A stretch of DNA of 64,000 nucleotides from Halobacteroidaceae bacterium (GTDB lineage Bacteria; Bacillota; Halanaerobiia; B1SED10-174): the NCBI GenBank assembly GCA_003551665.1, contig PUNE01000100.1:1-64000 (forward strand), in the 5' to 3' direction. The stretch's first letter is position 1, and each line of letters starts with the position of its first letter. The notes beneath the pieces were generated by a model. That model saw nothing but the letters and a program-made list of their open reading frames with translations, did not search any database and was not told the origin of the DNA. Shown one piece after another: positions 9,002-20,942 of this stretch. The position numbers and the translations under genes were made by a program.

Positions 9002-10126
9002 ATGGACCCAATCAGAGTGCTGACGGTTTTTGGAACCAGGCCCGAAGCAATAAAGATGGCACCGGTGCTTCGGGCCCTTGCAGATTCCGGAGCCTTCGAT
9101 CCCCGCCTTGCTGTTACTGCCCAGCACCGGGAAATGATGGACCAGGTGCTGGATATTTTCCGCCTGAAGGCTGACTACGACCTGGACATAATGCGCCGGG
9201 GACAGAGCCTTTCCCAGATTATGGTTCGGGCCCTTTCCGGGCTGGAGGAGGTTATCAAGGACTTTCAGCCCCGGTTGCTGCTGGTCCATGGTGATACCGC
9301 CACAACTTTTGCCGGGGCCCTTGCAGCCTATTATCACCAGATAGATATAGGCCATGTTGAAGCGGGTCTGAGGACTTATGATAAATACCAACCCTTTCCC
9401 GAGGAAATGAACCGCCACCTGACAGGTGTTCTGGCAGACCACCACTTTGCTCCCACTGAAATGGCGGCGGAAAACCTCCGACAGGAAAAGATCCCAGCGG
9501 GAAGAATCCAGGTTACGGGTAATACGGTAATTGATGCCCTGCTGGAAGTGGTGGAAAGGCCTCATGCTTTTAACTCCCCTGAAATGCGGGAAATAGATTA
9601 CGAAAAAGGCCCGGTTATCCTGATGACAGCTCACCGGCGGGAAAACTGGGGGACTCCCCTGGAGCAGATCTGCAGTGGGGTTCTCAGGCTGGTTGAGGAG
9701 ATTCCTTTACTCCAGGTGGTTTATCCCCTCCATGCCAATCCCATGCTCCAGGAAATTGTTAGACCCCGTCTGGGCGGGCACCCCCGGGTTCACCTGGTCG
9801 ATCCTTTGGATTACCTTGATTTTTGCCACCTGATGGCCAGATCTACCCTTGTTTTGACGGATTCGGGAGGTCTGCAGGAGGAAGCTCCTGCCCTGAATAT
9901 TCCGGTCCTTGTAATGCGGGAAAAAACTGAAAGGCCCGAAGGCCTGGAAGCCGGAACTGTAAGGCTGGTGGGAACAGAGCACGACAGGATTTATTCAGAG
10001 GTCAAACACCTCCTGGAAAATGAAAAAGCCTACAGGGCGATGGCAACTGCCCCCAATCCCTTCGGGGACGGAAAAGCCGCCCGAAGAATCTGCAGGTATC
10101 TGGAAAGTTTTTACCTTTGCACTTGA
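9002..10126 (+). CDS. wecB: UDP-N-acetylglucosamine 2-epimerase (non-hydrolysing)
   Basis: Interconverts UDP-GlcNAc and UDP-ManNAc. The 374-residue protein shows GTRPEAIKMAPV at the N-terminus, HGDTATTFAGALA, VEAGLRTYD, PFPEEMNRHL, the AHRRENW motif and the C-terminal TDSGGLQEEAP and RPEG segments, all typical of WecB/MnaA. ATG 9002 follows TGGAGGTTG. It is likely transcribed with the transferase upstream, 58 bases away. The promoter of the atp operon overlaps its last codons. Confidence 0.95.
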   Translation: MDPIRVLTVFGTRPEAIKMAPVLRALADSGAFDPRLAVTAQHREMMDQVLDIFRLKADYDLDIMRRGQSLSQIMVRALSGLEEVIKDFQPRLLLVHGDTATTFAGALAAYYHQIDIGHVEAGLRTYDKYQPFPEEMNRHLTGVLADHHFAPTEMAAENLRQEKIPAGRIQVTGNTVIDALLEVVERPHAFNSPEMREIDYEKGPVILMTAHRRENWGTPLEQICSGVLRLVEEIPLLQVVYPLHANPMLQEIVRPRLGGHPRVHLVDPLDYLDFCHLMARSTLVLTDSGGLQEEAPALNIPVLVMREKTERPEGLEAGTVRLVGTEHDRIYSEVKHLLENEKAYRAMATAPNPFGDGKAARRICRYLESFYLCT

Positions 10127-10145
10127 GGCCTGCAGAGGTTATAAT
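10117..10145 (+). promoter_or_regulatory. Promoter of the atp operon
   Basis: TTGCAC at 10117-10122 and TATAAT at 10140-10145 with a 17-base spacer, about 75 bases before the first atp gene and overlapping the end of the epimerase gene. Strong match to the SigA consensus. Confidence 0.75.
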
Positions 10146-10219
10146 AGTTTAGGAGAAAAAGAAGGGAAACCCTCTAACAATGACGAATAGGTAAAATCGG
10201 CTTGATAGGAGGCATGGGT

Positions 10220-10450
10220 GTGGACCCTCAGTGGAGGAGTATTTTAAGGGGAATGTCCCTGATTACCCAGGTGGGCCTAACTGTTGTGGTCAGTGTTGGG
10301 TTAGGTCTTTTTCTGGGACGATGGATTGACGGACTCCTGGGGACCCGCCTGTTAATGACCATGATTGGGACAGTTCTTGGCCTGGCTGCAGGAGCAATAA
10401 CCGCCTTCAGGATGATCCAGGTCATAACTAAGGATGATGAAGATGAATGA
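10220..10450 (+). CDS. AtpZ/AtpI-type small membrane protein of the ATP synthase operon
   Basis: A 76-residue protein with two membrane helices and the glycine-rich pattern VSVGLGLFLGRWIDG, which recognises the AtpZ/AtpI (AtpR-like) family found at the head of atp operons. In other bacteria it forms a complex with AtpI and has been linked to Mg2+ or Ca2+ handling and c-ring assembly. Start choice: AGGAGG (10207-10212) is one base from ATG 10214 but seven bases from GTG 10220, so GTG is preferred. It overlaps the next gene by a few codons. Confidence 0.8.
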   Translation: MDPQWRSILRGMSLITQVGLTVVVSVGLGLFLGRWIDGLLGTRLLMTMIGTVLGLAAGAITAFRMIQVITKDDEDE

Positions 10451-10844
10451 AGTCCAAAAAGAAACCCGTCGGATAATAACTCTGGTAATGGTTATTGCCA
10501 TTATTCCTGTTTGCGGGCTTATCTGGTCGGGAAATTGGAGCGGCCTGCGCGGCTTTATTTTGGGCTTTGCAGTTAACATAGTTACTTTCTTGATGCTTGC
10601 CCGCAGTGCCTGGCAGATAACCGGAGCCGAAACACCTACCCAGGGCCAGGTTATGGCTGTGCTCAATTACCTGGTTCGACTTGTGTTTTATGGATTGACC
10701 CTGCTGGTGGCTTTTACCCGTCCGGATATCAATGAAATAGCAGTAGTTATCGGGATGGTCATGATTAAATATACCCTTATCGGAGAGGGGCTGGTAAAAC
10801 ACCTATCCAGAGTAGTTGGAAAAATCGGATCAGTTGAGGAGTGA
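10443..10844 (+). CDS. atpI: ATP synthase protein I
   Basis: A membrane protein of about 133 residues with four predicted helices, typical of AtpI (ATP synthase I family). AtpI assists assembly of the c-ring. Three in-frame ATG codons lie close together (10434, 10437, 10443); AAGG at 10430-10433 fits the third best. The second gene of the operon, it overlaps both neighbours by a few bases. Sequence is poorly conserved in this family, so the call rests on length, helix pattern and position. Confidence 0.8.
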   Translation: MNEVQKETRRIITLVMVIAIIPVCGLIWSGNWSGLRGFILGFAVNIVTFLMLARSAWQITGAETPTQGQVMAVLNYLVRLVFYGLTLLVAFTRPDINEIAVVIGMVMIKYTLIGEGLVKHLSRVVGKIGSVEE

Positions 10845-10849
10845 GAATC

Positions 10850-11536
10850 TTGCATTATTTCTATCTGGCCCAGTTTGATATTGAAGCCCAGGCCGGGCCA
10901 AAGGCCTTATTTGAAATCTTCGGGATCCCAGTAAATGACACCACGGTAATAGGTTATGCCATTACAATAGGGTTGATAATTTTTGCTCGTATCGTGACCA
11001 GCAACCTGCAGGTTATACCCGGAAGGCTACAGAGCGCAGTGGAAATCCTGCTTGAAGCCATTGTTAATACCACAGAGGGCATGATGTCCGGTGGAGGGCG
11101 AAAATTACTTCCGTTTATCGGAACCATTGCCCTTTTTATCGGGATTTCCAATATTATCGGGATCCTTCCCCTGGTGAAAAATCCTACTGCCGACCTGAAT
11201 ATGACTCTGGCCTTTGGGCTTTCAGTTTTTGTTTTTAGCAATGCCTATGCGATAAAGGTTAAGGGATTCTGGCCTTACCTCAAGGGTTTTGCGGAACCCA
11301 TGATTTTTATTTTGCCCATTAATATCCTGGGCGAGCTGGCGAAACCAATATCACATTCCTTCCGTTTATTCGGAAATGTTTTCGGAGGAAGCGTTTTAAT
11401 CGCCCTGGCCGCTTATTTTGTACCGGGAATACTGCCGGTACCGCTTATGGCCTGGTTTGACATTTTTATTGGTTTGGTCCAGGCACTAATATTTACTATG
11501 CTGGCTATTGCCTATATTTCCATTGCCAGCGAATAA
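10850..11536 (+). CDS. atpB: ATP synthase subunit a (F0)
   Basis: Membrane stator subunit of F0 that carries ions to and from the c-ring. About 228 residues with five to six helices. The essential arginine lies in HSFRLFGNVFGG, preceded by the NILGELAKP segment, the most conserved helix of subunit a. The start is TTG at 10850, eight bases after AGGAG; the in-frame GTG at 10841 is inside that ribosome-binding site. It works with subunit c, which shows a Na+-type site (see atpE). Confidence 0.95.
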   Translation: MHYFYLAQFDIEAQAGPKALFEIFGIPVNDTTVIGYAITIGLIIFARIVTSNLQVIPGRLQSAVEILLEAIVNTTEGMMSGGGRKLLPFIGTIALFIGISNIIGILPLVKNPTADLNMTLAFGLSVFVFSNAYAIKVKGFWPYLKGFAEPMIFILPINILGELAKPISHSFRLFGNVFGGSVLIALAAYFVPGILPVPLMAWFDIFIGLVQALIFTMLAIAYISIASE

Positions 11537-11818
<282 letters not shown>

Positions 11819-11863
11819 GCCAGATGGTTGAAATATTGTTAAGGAGAAGGGAGGTACCTGCCG

Positions 11864-12364
11864 TTGAGCCTTTTGGATTATAATATAATTTTTGATTTTA
11901 TCAACTTCATGATCCTGATGTACCTCCTGCATCGTTTCCTGTATAAACCCGTACTGGGAATAATCGATGAACGCAGGGAGAAAATTCAGGATGACCTGGA
12001 AAGAGCTCGCAACGAGCGAAAACAGGCTGAAGAGTACCGCAGTGAGTATGAGAATAAACTTGCCGGAGCTGAAGAAGAAGCCCGGGGGATTATCGACCGG
12101 GCTACAAAGAAGGCCCGGGAACAGGCCGATGAAATAGTTAACCAGGCCCGGGAAGAAGGGCGCAGGGAGAAGCAAAGAGTTCAGGAAGAAATCAGGCGGG
12201 CCCAGAACGAGGCGCGGGCCCAGCTGCGAGATGAAGTGGCTGAACTTTCCCTGATGGCTGCCGGGCGCTTCCTGGAAGAAAAACTGAGCGAAGAAGACCA
12301 CAAGGAACTGATGGAGCGGGTGGTTGCCGAACTCCCAGGCGAGGGGATGGGTGATCGCTCATGA
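11864..12364 (+). CDS. atpF: ATP synthase subunit b (F0)
   Basis: Peripheral stalk subunit of 166 residues: one N-terminal membrane helix (about residues 5-25), then a long charged coiled coil that dimerises and links F0 to subunit delta. The start is TTG 11864 with GGGAGGT upstream. The stop codon overlaps the atpH start (ATGA). One b gene is present, so the stalk is likely a homodimer. Confidence 0.93.
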   Translation: MSLLDYNIIFDFINFMILMYLLHRFLYKPVLGIIDERREKIQDDLERARNERKQAEEYRSEYENKLAGAEEEARGIIDRATKKAREQADEIVNQAREEGRREKQRVQEEIRRAQNEARAQLRDEVAELSLMAAGRFLEEKLSEEDHKELMERVVAELPGEGMGDRS

Positions 12365-12930
12365 TAACTGTTTCTGCTGCAGGAAAAAGATACGGCCAGG
12401 CCTTTTTTTCTCTGGCTCTGGAGCAGGATGTAGTTGAAACCCTGCAGGCCGACCTGGAACGTTTGATTTCCCTCTGGGAAAATGACGAGGAACTACAGGC
12501 ACTGCTTTTCCACCCCCGGATTGCCCGGGAGGCCAAGAAAAAGGTCCTGGGCCGCCTTGGAGAAGACAGCCATCCTCTAACGGCCAATTTACTTTTTCTT
12601 CTGGCAGACAAGGGAAGACTCCCGCTACTGCCGGAGATTGGCAATGTTTTTGCGGAATTGAAAGATGCTCACTACAATATTTTGCCGGTAGAGGTCCGGA
12701 CTGCCCGACCCCTGCCGGAAGACCTGGAACGGAAACTCCTGGAAAAACTGCAAAAGACCACCGGGAAGGATATCCAGCTGGAGGTCCAGGTGGACCGCTC
12801 CATAATCGGAGGCCTGGTACTCAAGGTCGGAGATATCCTTATCGATGGAAGTTTGCAGCGGGGGCTGGAAAAGCTGCAGGAGAAATTAAGCCGAATCCAA
12901 GTCAGCCAGATTGGGGTGAATAACGGATGA
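12361..12930 (+). CDS. atpH: ATP synthase subunit delta (F1)
   Basis: Connects the peripheral stalk to the alpha3beta3 head. The 189-residue protein has the N-terminal six-helix domain starting with [12 protein letters not shown] and the C-terminal segment [15 protein letters not shown], both family hallmarks. It starts within the atpF stop and ends within the atpA start (four-base overlaps), so translation is coupled. Confidence 0.95.
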   Translation: MITVSAAGKRYGQAFFSLALEQDVVETLQADLERLISLWENDEELQALLFHPRIAREAKKKVLGRLGEDSHPLTANLLFLLADKGRLPLLPEIGNVFAELKDAHYNILPVEVRTARPLPEDLERKLLEKLQKTTGKDIQLEVQVDRSIIGGLVLKVGDILIDGSLQRGLEKLQEKLSRIQVSQIGVNNG

Positions 12931-14462
12931 AGTTGCGACCTGAAGAAATCAGTGCTGTTATCAAGGAACAGATTGAGCGATATGAACAGGAACTGGAGAC
13001 CGTTGGTGTTGGGACTGTCCTGAATGTTGGGGACGGTATTGCCCGCCTTTACGGTCTTGAAGATTGTGTGGCCGGAGAGCTCCTTGAATTTCCTCACGGA
13101 GTCTATGGGATGGTTTTTAACCTGGAAGAGGAAAGTGTTGGAGCCATCCTCCTCGGTGAGGAAAAACTGATCAAGGAAGGGGACCGGGTCCGCAGGACTG
13201 GACGGGTAGTTGAAGTTCCCGTCGGAGAGGTTATGCTGGGCAGGACAGTCAACAGCCTTGGCCAGCCCATAGATGGAGGAGGGCCAATTGAAACAGAAAA
13301 TTTCCGGCCAGTAGAACACAAGGCCCCGGGAGTTGTCAAGAGGAAAAAGGTTGAGGTTCCGCTTCAGACGGGTCTCAAGGCCATTGACTCCCTGGTACCA
13401 ATAGGACGGGGGCAGCGGGAGCTGATAATTGGTGACCGGCAGACGGGGAAAACTGCGATTGCAATAGATACAATTATCAATCAACGGAATTTTAATGTAA
13501 TTTGCGTTTACGTAGCAATCGGGCAGAAGAGATCCACTGTAGCCCAGCTGACGGAGCGGCTGCGCCAGGAAGGTGCCATGGATTATACCGTTGTTGTGTC
13601 GGCTACTGCTTCGGATTCTTCCCCCCTGCAGTTTCTGGCTCCCTATGCGGGGTGTGCCATAGCAGAAGAATTCATGCACCAGGGTAAAGATGTCCTGGTA
13701 GTTTACGATGACCTATCCAAGCATGCTGTTGCCTACCGGACAATGTCTTTGCTAATGCGGAGGCCTCCCGGCCGTGAAGCCTTCCCGGGAGATGTCTTTT
13801 ACCTGCATTCCCGGCTGCTGGAAAGGGCCGCCAAACTTAATGACCAGGAAGGTGGAGGTTCGCTTACCGCCCTGCCAATAATTGAGACCAAGGCCGGGGA
13901 TGTTTCCGCCTATATACCCACTAACGTTATTTCCATAACTGATGGCCAGATTTTTCTGGAGAGCGAACTTTTCTACAGTGGTGTCCGTCCAGCGATTAAC
14001 GTGGGTATCTCCGTATCCCGTGTAGGAGGGGATGCCCAGATAAAGGCAATGAAAAAAGTAGCAGGAACACTTAAACTGGACCTATCCCAGTTCAGGGAGC
14101 TGGAAGCCTTTGCCCAGTTTGGTTCTGACCTGGATAAAGCCACCCAGCGCCGCCTGGCAAGGGGTTACCGCATCGTAGAAGTCTTAAAGCAGGACCAGTA
14201 CGAACCCATGGCAGTAACTGACCAGGTTTTTGCCATCTATGCGGTTACCAAGGGCTACCTGGACGAGATCGAAGTAGAAGAAATCACCGAATTTGAAAAG
14301 GGAATGCTGGAGTTTATTAACAGCGAGTACCCGGAGCTGAAAGAAAAAATTCTCGAAAAGGGAGAGCTGGTTTCAGATATTGAAGAAAAGCTGAAAGAAG
14401 CAATCAATAGGTACCTCAAGATGAATAAAAAGAAGGCGTCCGCCGAGGAAGCTGCAGGGTAG
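12927..14462 (+). CDS. atpA: ATP synthase subunit alpha (F1)
   Basis: Non-catalytic nucleotide-binding subunit of the F1 head, 511 residues. The P-loop [14 protein letters not shown] lies near residue 170, and the arginine-finger region [14 protein letters not shown] near 360. N-terminal barrel, nucleotide domain and C-terminal helices are all of normal length. It shares a four-base overlap with atpH and is followed after 11 bases by atpG. Confidence 0.97.
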   Translation: MKLRPEEISAVIKEQIERYEQELETVGVGTVLNVGDGIARLYGLEDCVAGELLEFPHGVYGMVFNLEEESVGAILLGEEKLIKEGDRVRRTGRVVEVPVGEVMLGRTVNSLGQPIDGGGPIETENFRPVEHKAPGVVKRKKVEVPLQTGLKAIDSLVPIGRGQRELIIGDRQTGKTAIAIDTIINQRNFNVICVYVAIGQKRSTVAQLTERLRQEGAMDYTVVVSATASDSSPLQFLAPYAGCAIAEEFMHQGKDVLVVYDDLSKHAVAYRTMSLLMRRPPGREAFPGDVFYLHSRLLERAAKLNDQEGGGSLTALPIIETKAGDVSAYIPTNVISITDGQIFLESELFYSGVRPAINVGISVSRVGGDAQIKAMKKVAGTLKLDLSQFRELEAFAQFGSDLDKATQRRLARGYRIVEVLKQDQYEPMAVTDQVFAIYAVTKGYLDEIEVEEITEFEKGMLEFINSEYPELKEKILEKGELVSDIEEKLKEAINRYLKMNKKKASAEEAAG

Positions 14463-14473
14463 GGTGATATAGC

Positions 14474-16763
<2,290 letters not shown>

Positions 16764-16766
16764 GCC

Positions 16767-17174
16767 ATGGCCTCCAAGGTTGAACTGGAAATAATAACCC
16801 CTGAAAGGACGCTGCTCCGGGAAGATGTTGAAATGGTTATTGCCCCGGCTGTTGACGGGGAAATCGGGATCCTACCCGAGCACTTTCCTCTGGTTACCAG
16901 CCTGAAAATTGGGGTTTTGAGAATCAAACGCTCTGAGGAAGAGGGATTTCTGCCCCTGGCCATAAGCCAGGGGGTTATGGAGGTCCTTCCCCAAAGAATT
17001 ACAATCCTGGTTGCAACAGCCGAACTTCCCCAGGAAATTGACCTGGAGAGGGCCATGGAAGCCAAGAAACGCGCCGAGGAACGGCTGAAAAAAGAGGAAT
17101 TTGATAAAACCAGGGCAGAGGCAGCGTTTCAGCGGGCCATGGCCCGCATCAAGGCTGCCAGGTTCAAGGAATAA
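16767..17174 (+). CDS. atpC: ATP synthase subunit epsilon (F1)
   Basis: Subunit of 135 residues with the N-terminal beta sandwich (ITPERTLLREDVEMV, DGEIGILPEHFPLVT) and a C-terminal helical hairpin rich in Arg, Lys and Glu, which can brake ATP hydrolysis. It is last in the atp operon, three bases after atpD. No terminator separates it from murA, so some read-through into murA is likely. Confidence 0.94.
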   Translation: MASKVELEIITPERTLLREDVEMVIAPAVDGEIGILPEHFPLVTSLKIGVLRIKRSEEEGFLPLAISQGVMEVLPQRITILVATAELPQEIDLERAMEAKKRAEERLKKEEFDKTRAEAAFQRAMARIKAARFKE

Positions 17175-17231
17175 AGAAGAGGCCACGGCTAACACTGATT
17201 TTAATTGCAGATAAACGAAGGAGGCTCGGGA

Positions 17232-18485
17232 GTGGGAGACAAGTTATTTATTACAGGGGGAAAACGATTACAGGGAGAAGTCAGGGCCAGCGGAGCAAAA
17301 AATGCTGCCCTACCAATAATAAATGCTTCCCTGCTGGCAGGAGGGGAAACCCAGCTGGACGATATTCCAGAACTCCGGGATGTTATCCACCTGCAGCAGA
17401 TACTGGAGGCAATGGGTGTCGGGGTAACCTATGACCGGGGAACTATGACCATTAACCCCCAACAGGCGCACTTTAATGAACCCCCTTATGAACTGGTCCG
17501 CAAGCTCAGGGCTTCCTATTATCTCCTGGGAGTGCTCCTGGCCCGCAACGGGGAAGCCCGAATTGCACTGCCGGGGGGTTGTGCAATTGGGAACCGCCCA
17601 ATTGACCTCCACCTGAAGGGCTTCAAGGCCCTGGGGGCCGAGGTAAAACTGGACCACGGAGTTGTTGAAGTAAAATCTCCCCGAAAATTAAAAGGAGCAA
17701 AAATCTACCTGGATTACCCCAGCGTTGGGGCAACTGTGAATATTATGCTGGCGGCAACCCGGGCCGAAGGGCAGACAGTAATTGAAAATGCTGCCCGGGA
17801 ACCCGAGATAATTGACCTGGCCAACATGCTTACAGTAATGGGGGCCCGCATTAAGGGTGTTGGAACTGATATAGTTAAAATTGAGGGTGTTGACCGGCTG
17901 GGAGCCACCCAGCACCGGATTATCCCCGACCGGATTGAAAGTGGAAGTTACATGATTGCAGCTGCGGCGACAAGGGGAGACATTTACGTGCGTAATTCTC
18001 TTTGTGAACACCTCAAATCCTTACTGGCCAAGTTAAAAGAAATGGGAGTCCAGATTGAAGAGGATATTGAAGGAGTCCGGGTAACGGCCCCCAATTCTCT
18101 GAAGGGGGTTGACGTGAAAACCCTGCCCCATCCAGGCTTTCCCACTGACCTGCAGCCCCAGATGATGGCCCTTTTAACCCAGGCGGAGGAAGGAACCAGC
18201 CTGGTAATCGAAACGGTTTTTGAAAACCGCTTTATGCATGTGGATGAACTGAAAAGAATGGGGGCAGATATCAAACTGGACGGTCGGGGTGCCATAGTAA
18301 AACCATCCCAGCTTTCGGGAGCAAAGGTCTGGGCAACTGACCTGCGGGCGGGGGTTGCCCTGATTATTGCCGGGCTTGCAGCAGAAGGGGAAACCCAGAT
18401 CAATGATTTCTTCCACGTAGAACGCGGGTATGAAAAGATTGAAGAAAAATTCAAGGGCCTGGGAGCTCAGCTCCACCTGAATTAA
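17232..18485 (+). CDS. murA: UDP-N-acetylglucosamine 1-carboxyvinyltransferase
   Basis: First committed step of peptidoglycan synthesis: transfers enolpyruvate from PEP to UDP-GlcNAc. The 417-residue protein has SGAKNAALPI (catalytic Lys-Asn) near the start. The loop GGCAIGNRPIDLH contains Cys117, the residue attacked by fosfomycin, so the enzyme should be sensitive. The start is GTG 17232 with AAGGAGG seven bases upstream; the longer in-frame TTG start at 17205 lies before the ribosome-binding site. Bacillus has murAA at the same place after the atp operon. Confidence 0.96.
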   Translation: MGDKLFITGGKRLQGEVRASGAKNAALPIINASLLAGGETQLDDIPELRDVIHLQQILEAMGVGVTYDRGTMTINPQQAHFNEPPYELVRKLRASYYLLGVLLARNGEARIALPGGCAIGNRPIDLHLKGFKALGAEVKLDHGVVEVKSPRKLKGAKIYLDYPSVGATVNIMLAATRAEGQTVIENAAREPEIIDLANMLTVMGARIKGVGTDIVKIEGVDRLGATQHRIIPDRIESGSYMIAAAATRGDIYVRNSLCEHLKSLLAKLKEMGVQIEEDIEGVRVTAPNSLKGVDVKTLPHPGFPTDLQPQMMALLTQAEEGTSLVIETVFENRFMHVDELKRMGADIKLDGRGAIVKPSQLSGAKVWATDLRAGVALIIAGLAAEGETQINDFFHVERGYEKIEEKFKGLGAQLHLN

Positions 18486-18487
18486 AG

Positions 18488-18512
18488 AGCGCCAGATTAA
18501 GGCGCTTTTTTA
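18488..18512 (+). terminator. Terminator after murA
   Basis: Six-pair stem AGCGCC (18488-18493) and GGCGCT (18501-18506) with a seven-base loop, then a run of T. It closes the atp-murA transcript. Confidence 0.85.
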
Positions 18513-18520
18513 TTGGCCAT

Positions 18521-18544
18521 AAAAAAAACCCGGCAAAAGCCGGG
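18521..18544 (-). terminator. Terminator of the minus-strand lipoprotein gene
   Basis: Stem CCCGGC/GCCGGG (18529-18534 and 18539-18544) with an AAAA loop, preceded on the plus strand by eight A, which is a T run when read on the minus strand. It faces the murA terminator, so the two genes converge. Confidence 0.85.
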
Positions 18545-18564
18545 CCAGGGGAAACCTTTGCTTT

Positions 18565-19290
18565 TTACTCTCCATATGGAAAGAGCTCAAAGTCTACATT
18601 GGAATAGGTATCTCCGTCCTCCAGGGTGATTCTTTTCGCTGATTCCCAATCCCCGGGGCTATTTACACCGTACATTCCCCGGTAATAGCTTTCTCCAAAT
18701 AAGTCTCCTACTTCCGCAATAACATAAACAGTGTTGTTTTTTTCCCCGGTTTCATGGTCCTCCCTGATTTTTACCTCAATCGTAAATTCTTCTCCCGGGG
18801 CATTATCAAAAGCTCCATCATCTCTGCCAAGAGATTCAATCGTGTCCGGGTCATCATTTTCCGGGTGCCCATCAAGGGCTCGGACAGAGTATTCCAGTAA
18901 TAAACCTTCGGGTTCAGAGATGGTTATTTCCCCCTCAATTTTTCCCCAGTGAAGGTGGTACTGGGCTTGGATGGTTATGGTTTGTCCCTCGTCATCAGGG
19001 GTTATGGTTTGGGCAGGAAAACCTGTTTCCCTTTCAGGATCGATTACCCTTACCTCCTGAGTGCCCCGCAGATCACTTAAAGAAACCCTGCCATCTTCAT
19101 CGGTATTTCCGGATTCAGCTCCCCTTGAGGAAGTAACCTGCATTCCCTCCAGGGGGTCTCCCTCAAAATCCAGGACCTTGACCGTAAGGTGATAGGGGTC
19201 TTGGTTTAACCAGTCACAACCGCTAATTGAAAAGCCCAGCAGTAATGCGAGCAAAGCGAGAAGAGCTTTTTTAGTAAATGCTTTTTTCAT
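18565..19290 (-). CDS. Lipoprotein with a carboxypeptidase-regulatory-like domain
   Basis: A 241-residue acidic exported protein. The signal peptide ends in the lipobox SISGC with Cys25 as the lipidation site. Residues about 34-95 look like a small carboxypeptidase regulatory-like (transthyretin-type) beta sandwich: VKVLDFEGDPLEGMQV, then the NTDEDGRVSLSDL turn. The rest is predicted beta-rich, without a motif I recognise. The N-terminal domain is of the same general type as in the lipoproteins at 50-58 kb. Transcribed alone, with a -10 box at 19317-19322 and its own terminator. Confidence 0.75.
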   Translation of the reverse strand: MKKAFTKKALLALLALLLGFSISGCDWLNQDPYHLTVKVLDFEGDPLEGMQVTSSRGAESGNTDEDGRVSLSDLRGTQEVRVIDPERETGFPAQTITPDDEGQTITIQAQYHLHWGKIEGEITISEPEGLLLEYSVRALDGHPENDDPDTIESLGRDDGAFDNAPGEEFTIEVKIREDHETGEKNNTVYVIAEVGDLFGESYYRGMYGVNSPGDWESAKRITLEDGDTYSNVDFELFPYGE

Positions 19291-19316
19291 TATTCTGCAG
19301 ATCCTCCTTGAGAAAT

Positions 19317-19345
19317 TATAGTGTAATGCCTTCTATACAAATAAA
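19317..19345 (-). promoter_or_regulatory. Probable promoter of the minus-strand lipoprotein
   Basis: Read on the minus strand, TATAAT lies at 19322-19317, about 27 bases before the ATG, which is preceded by AAGGAGG. The -35 region is a poor match (TATTTG at 17 bases), so only the -10 part is convincing. Confidence 0.4.
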
Positions 19346-19404
19346 AAGAATTCCTCCCGGAAAGAGAAATTGAATTTTCTGGAGAACATAAAAGCGGGGG
19401 AAAA

Positions 19405-20022
19405 CTAAAAAATCAGAGTTCCCAAAACGCTAAAAATTGTCCCCATTAACCAGAAGAAACCAAGAAGAAAAATAGTCTTTGTTCTGGAAATTCCTGCAAT
19501 AATTATAAAACCCAGGCCCAGGAGAAAGAGGGAATAAAGGTTGAGCAGGTCAAAGCGCTCCAGAAATGCCCCGAGGGGTGTGAAAAGACGCTGCTGATAA
19601 TCCATGAAAATGGCTGGACTGAAGGTAATCAGGTTTCCCGTGAAGGCCAGGACGGGAGTTATTATCAGGGTCCCCAGGAGGGGGATGAACTGCAAATAGC
19701 CGGCCAGGGATAGCATCTGGCGGTACCCTGCTGTTCCCCCCAGGATGCGGGAAAAAAGCAGATAAATTGCCCCAATAATAAGCCAGCCCAGGTAAGCCGA
19801 GGAAATCTGGACAAAAAAGAGAAAGGTTCTGGATGCGGGAATCTGGAACATTCTAGAAAAATCCTGAGTGGTTTCCTGGATGGGAAGGGCAAAGAGATTT
19901 ACAAGGAAAATAATGATTACCGGCATCAGCAGATCCGGGTTTTTCCGGATATAAGTAAGGGTTTTCCGGGGCTCAAGGAGCAGCCCGATTACTCTCTCCA
20001 GAGGATTTAAGGGTTCTTGCAT
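19405..20022 (-). CDS. Yip1-family membrane protein
   Basis: A 205-residue polytopic protein with about five hydrophobic segments and a short cytoplasmic N-terminus containing the pattern LLEPRKTLTYIRKNPDLLMPV, which is typical of bacterial Yip1-domain proteins. The family has no settled function in bacteria; many members lie beside exported proteins or ABC transporters. The ATG has AAAGGAGGA upstream. Separated by 114 bases from the lipoprotein gene downstream on the same strand. Confidence 0.7.
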   Translation of the reverse strand: MQEPLNPLERVIGLLLEPRKTLTYIRKNPDLLMPVIIIFLVNLFALPIQETTQDFSRMFQIPASRTFLFFVQISSAYLGWLIIGAIYLLFSRILGGTAGYRQMLSLAGYLQFIPLLGTLIITPVLAFTGNLITFSPAIFMDYQQRLFTPLGAFLERFDLLNLYSLFLLGLGFIIIAGISRTKTIFLLGFFWLMGTIFSVLGTLIF

Positions 20023-20188
20023 AGAAAGTCCTCCTTTCTCAGGAAGATTTCTCCCTCTGGTGAATTGGTTCCTTCTTTTCTTTGGCAGGAATGCAAACCC
20101 TTTTTATAGAAAAACCTATTCTGCATAGGAGTCAAGCCTAAATCGGCCCCCTTTTTTTAGAAACCACGTTCTTTGTTCCAAGAATCAT

Positions 20189-20217
20189 TTGATAAATCCC
20201 GGGTCCAATGTTATTCT
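20189..20217 (+). promoter_or_regulatory. Possible promoter of the PsbP-like gene
   Basis: TTGATA (20189-20194), 17-base spacer, TATTCT (20212-20217), about 80 bases before the gene. The -10 box is a weak match. It lies in the divergent region between the Yip1-family gene and this gene. Confidence 0.3.
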
Positions 20218-20296
20218 AATAACATCAAATAGATTAAGAATTCCTTTGACCTTGAATTTTTGCTGGCTGGAAAAAAATGTTTTTTAAAGGAGCGAG

Positions 20297-20812
20297 GTGC
20301 ACAATTATATGAAGAAAATAGCCCTGGTTTTAATGCTGACACTTTTTTTGGGATTTAATGTTGCTGCAGAAGAAGAACTTCAAACTATTGAACTTCCTTC
20401 AGAAGTAAGCATTTCTTACCCCGAGAACTGGGATGTAATAGAAGAACCTGAAACCCAGGAGATTTTGCGCCTGGGGGATGAAAGAAACAACGCCATTTTT
20501 TCCATTTTCCTGTACGAGATTGAAGGAACCAGCCTGGAGGCCTTTGCTGAATATATGGTAGATTACTTCACCGAGGGAACCTGGGAAAAGACAGGAGAAC
20601 TGGAGGAGCAATCCTGGGAGGGAATCGAAGAAGGCCTGGCCATTACCATGGAAACCGGCCTGGGAGAGGATGACGTCCTCAAAGGCCACTACATCTTTTT
20701 CCGGGTTGAAGACAGGTATTTCCTGGGCAGGATGGCTGTTGCGGGCCAGGTCTGGGAAGAATATGAAGATGACTGGGAATTAATCCGCAACAGTATTGCC
20801 AGAGCACAATAA
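20297..20812 (+). CDS. Exported PsbP/DUF1795-like protein
   Basis: A protein of 171 residues (or 167 from ATG 20309) with a signal peptide cut near AAEEE. The mature part starts with a pattern seen in PsbP/Mog1-like domains (VSISYPENWDVIEEPE), with alternating strands and a helix around LEAFAEYMVDYF. It is strongly acidic. No enzymatic residues can be named. GTG 20297 lies four bases after AAAGGAG, while ATG 20309 is better placed for GAGG at 20294, so the start is uncertain. Function unknown; it is exported to the periplasm or outside. Confidence 0.65.
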   Translation: MHNYMKKIALVLMLTLFLGFNVAAEEELQTIELPSEVSISYPENWDVIEEPETQEILRLGDERNNAIFSIFLYEIEGTSLEAFAEYMVDYFTEGTWEKTGELEEQSWEGIEEGLAITMETGLGEDDVLKGHYIFFRVEDRYFLGRMAVAGQVWEEYEDDWELIRNSIARAQ

Positions 20813-20942
20813 TTGTTTGCCGGCTGAGGAGTCCTTTTTCCAGATATTGTCCCGGAATGGTTGGGTTGAAAGGGAAGGAAAAAAGGAGCCATAAGCGAAG
20901 TATATACTAGTTAATCTAAATCGGGATATAGGAGGCCGCAGC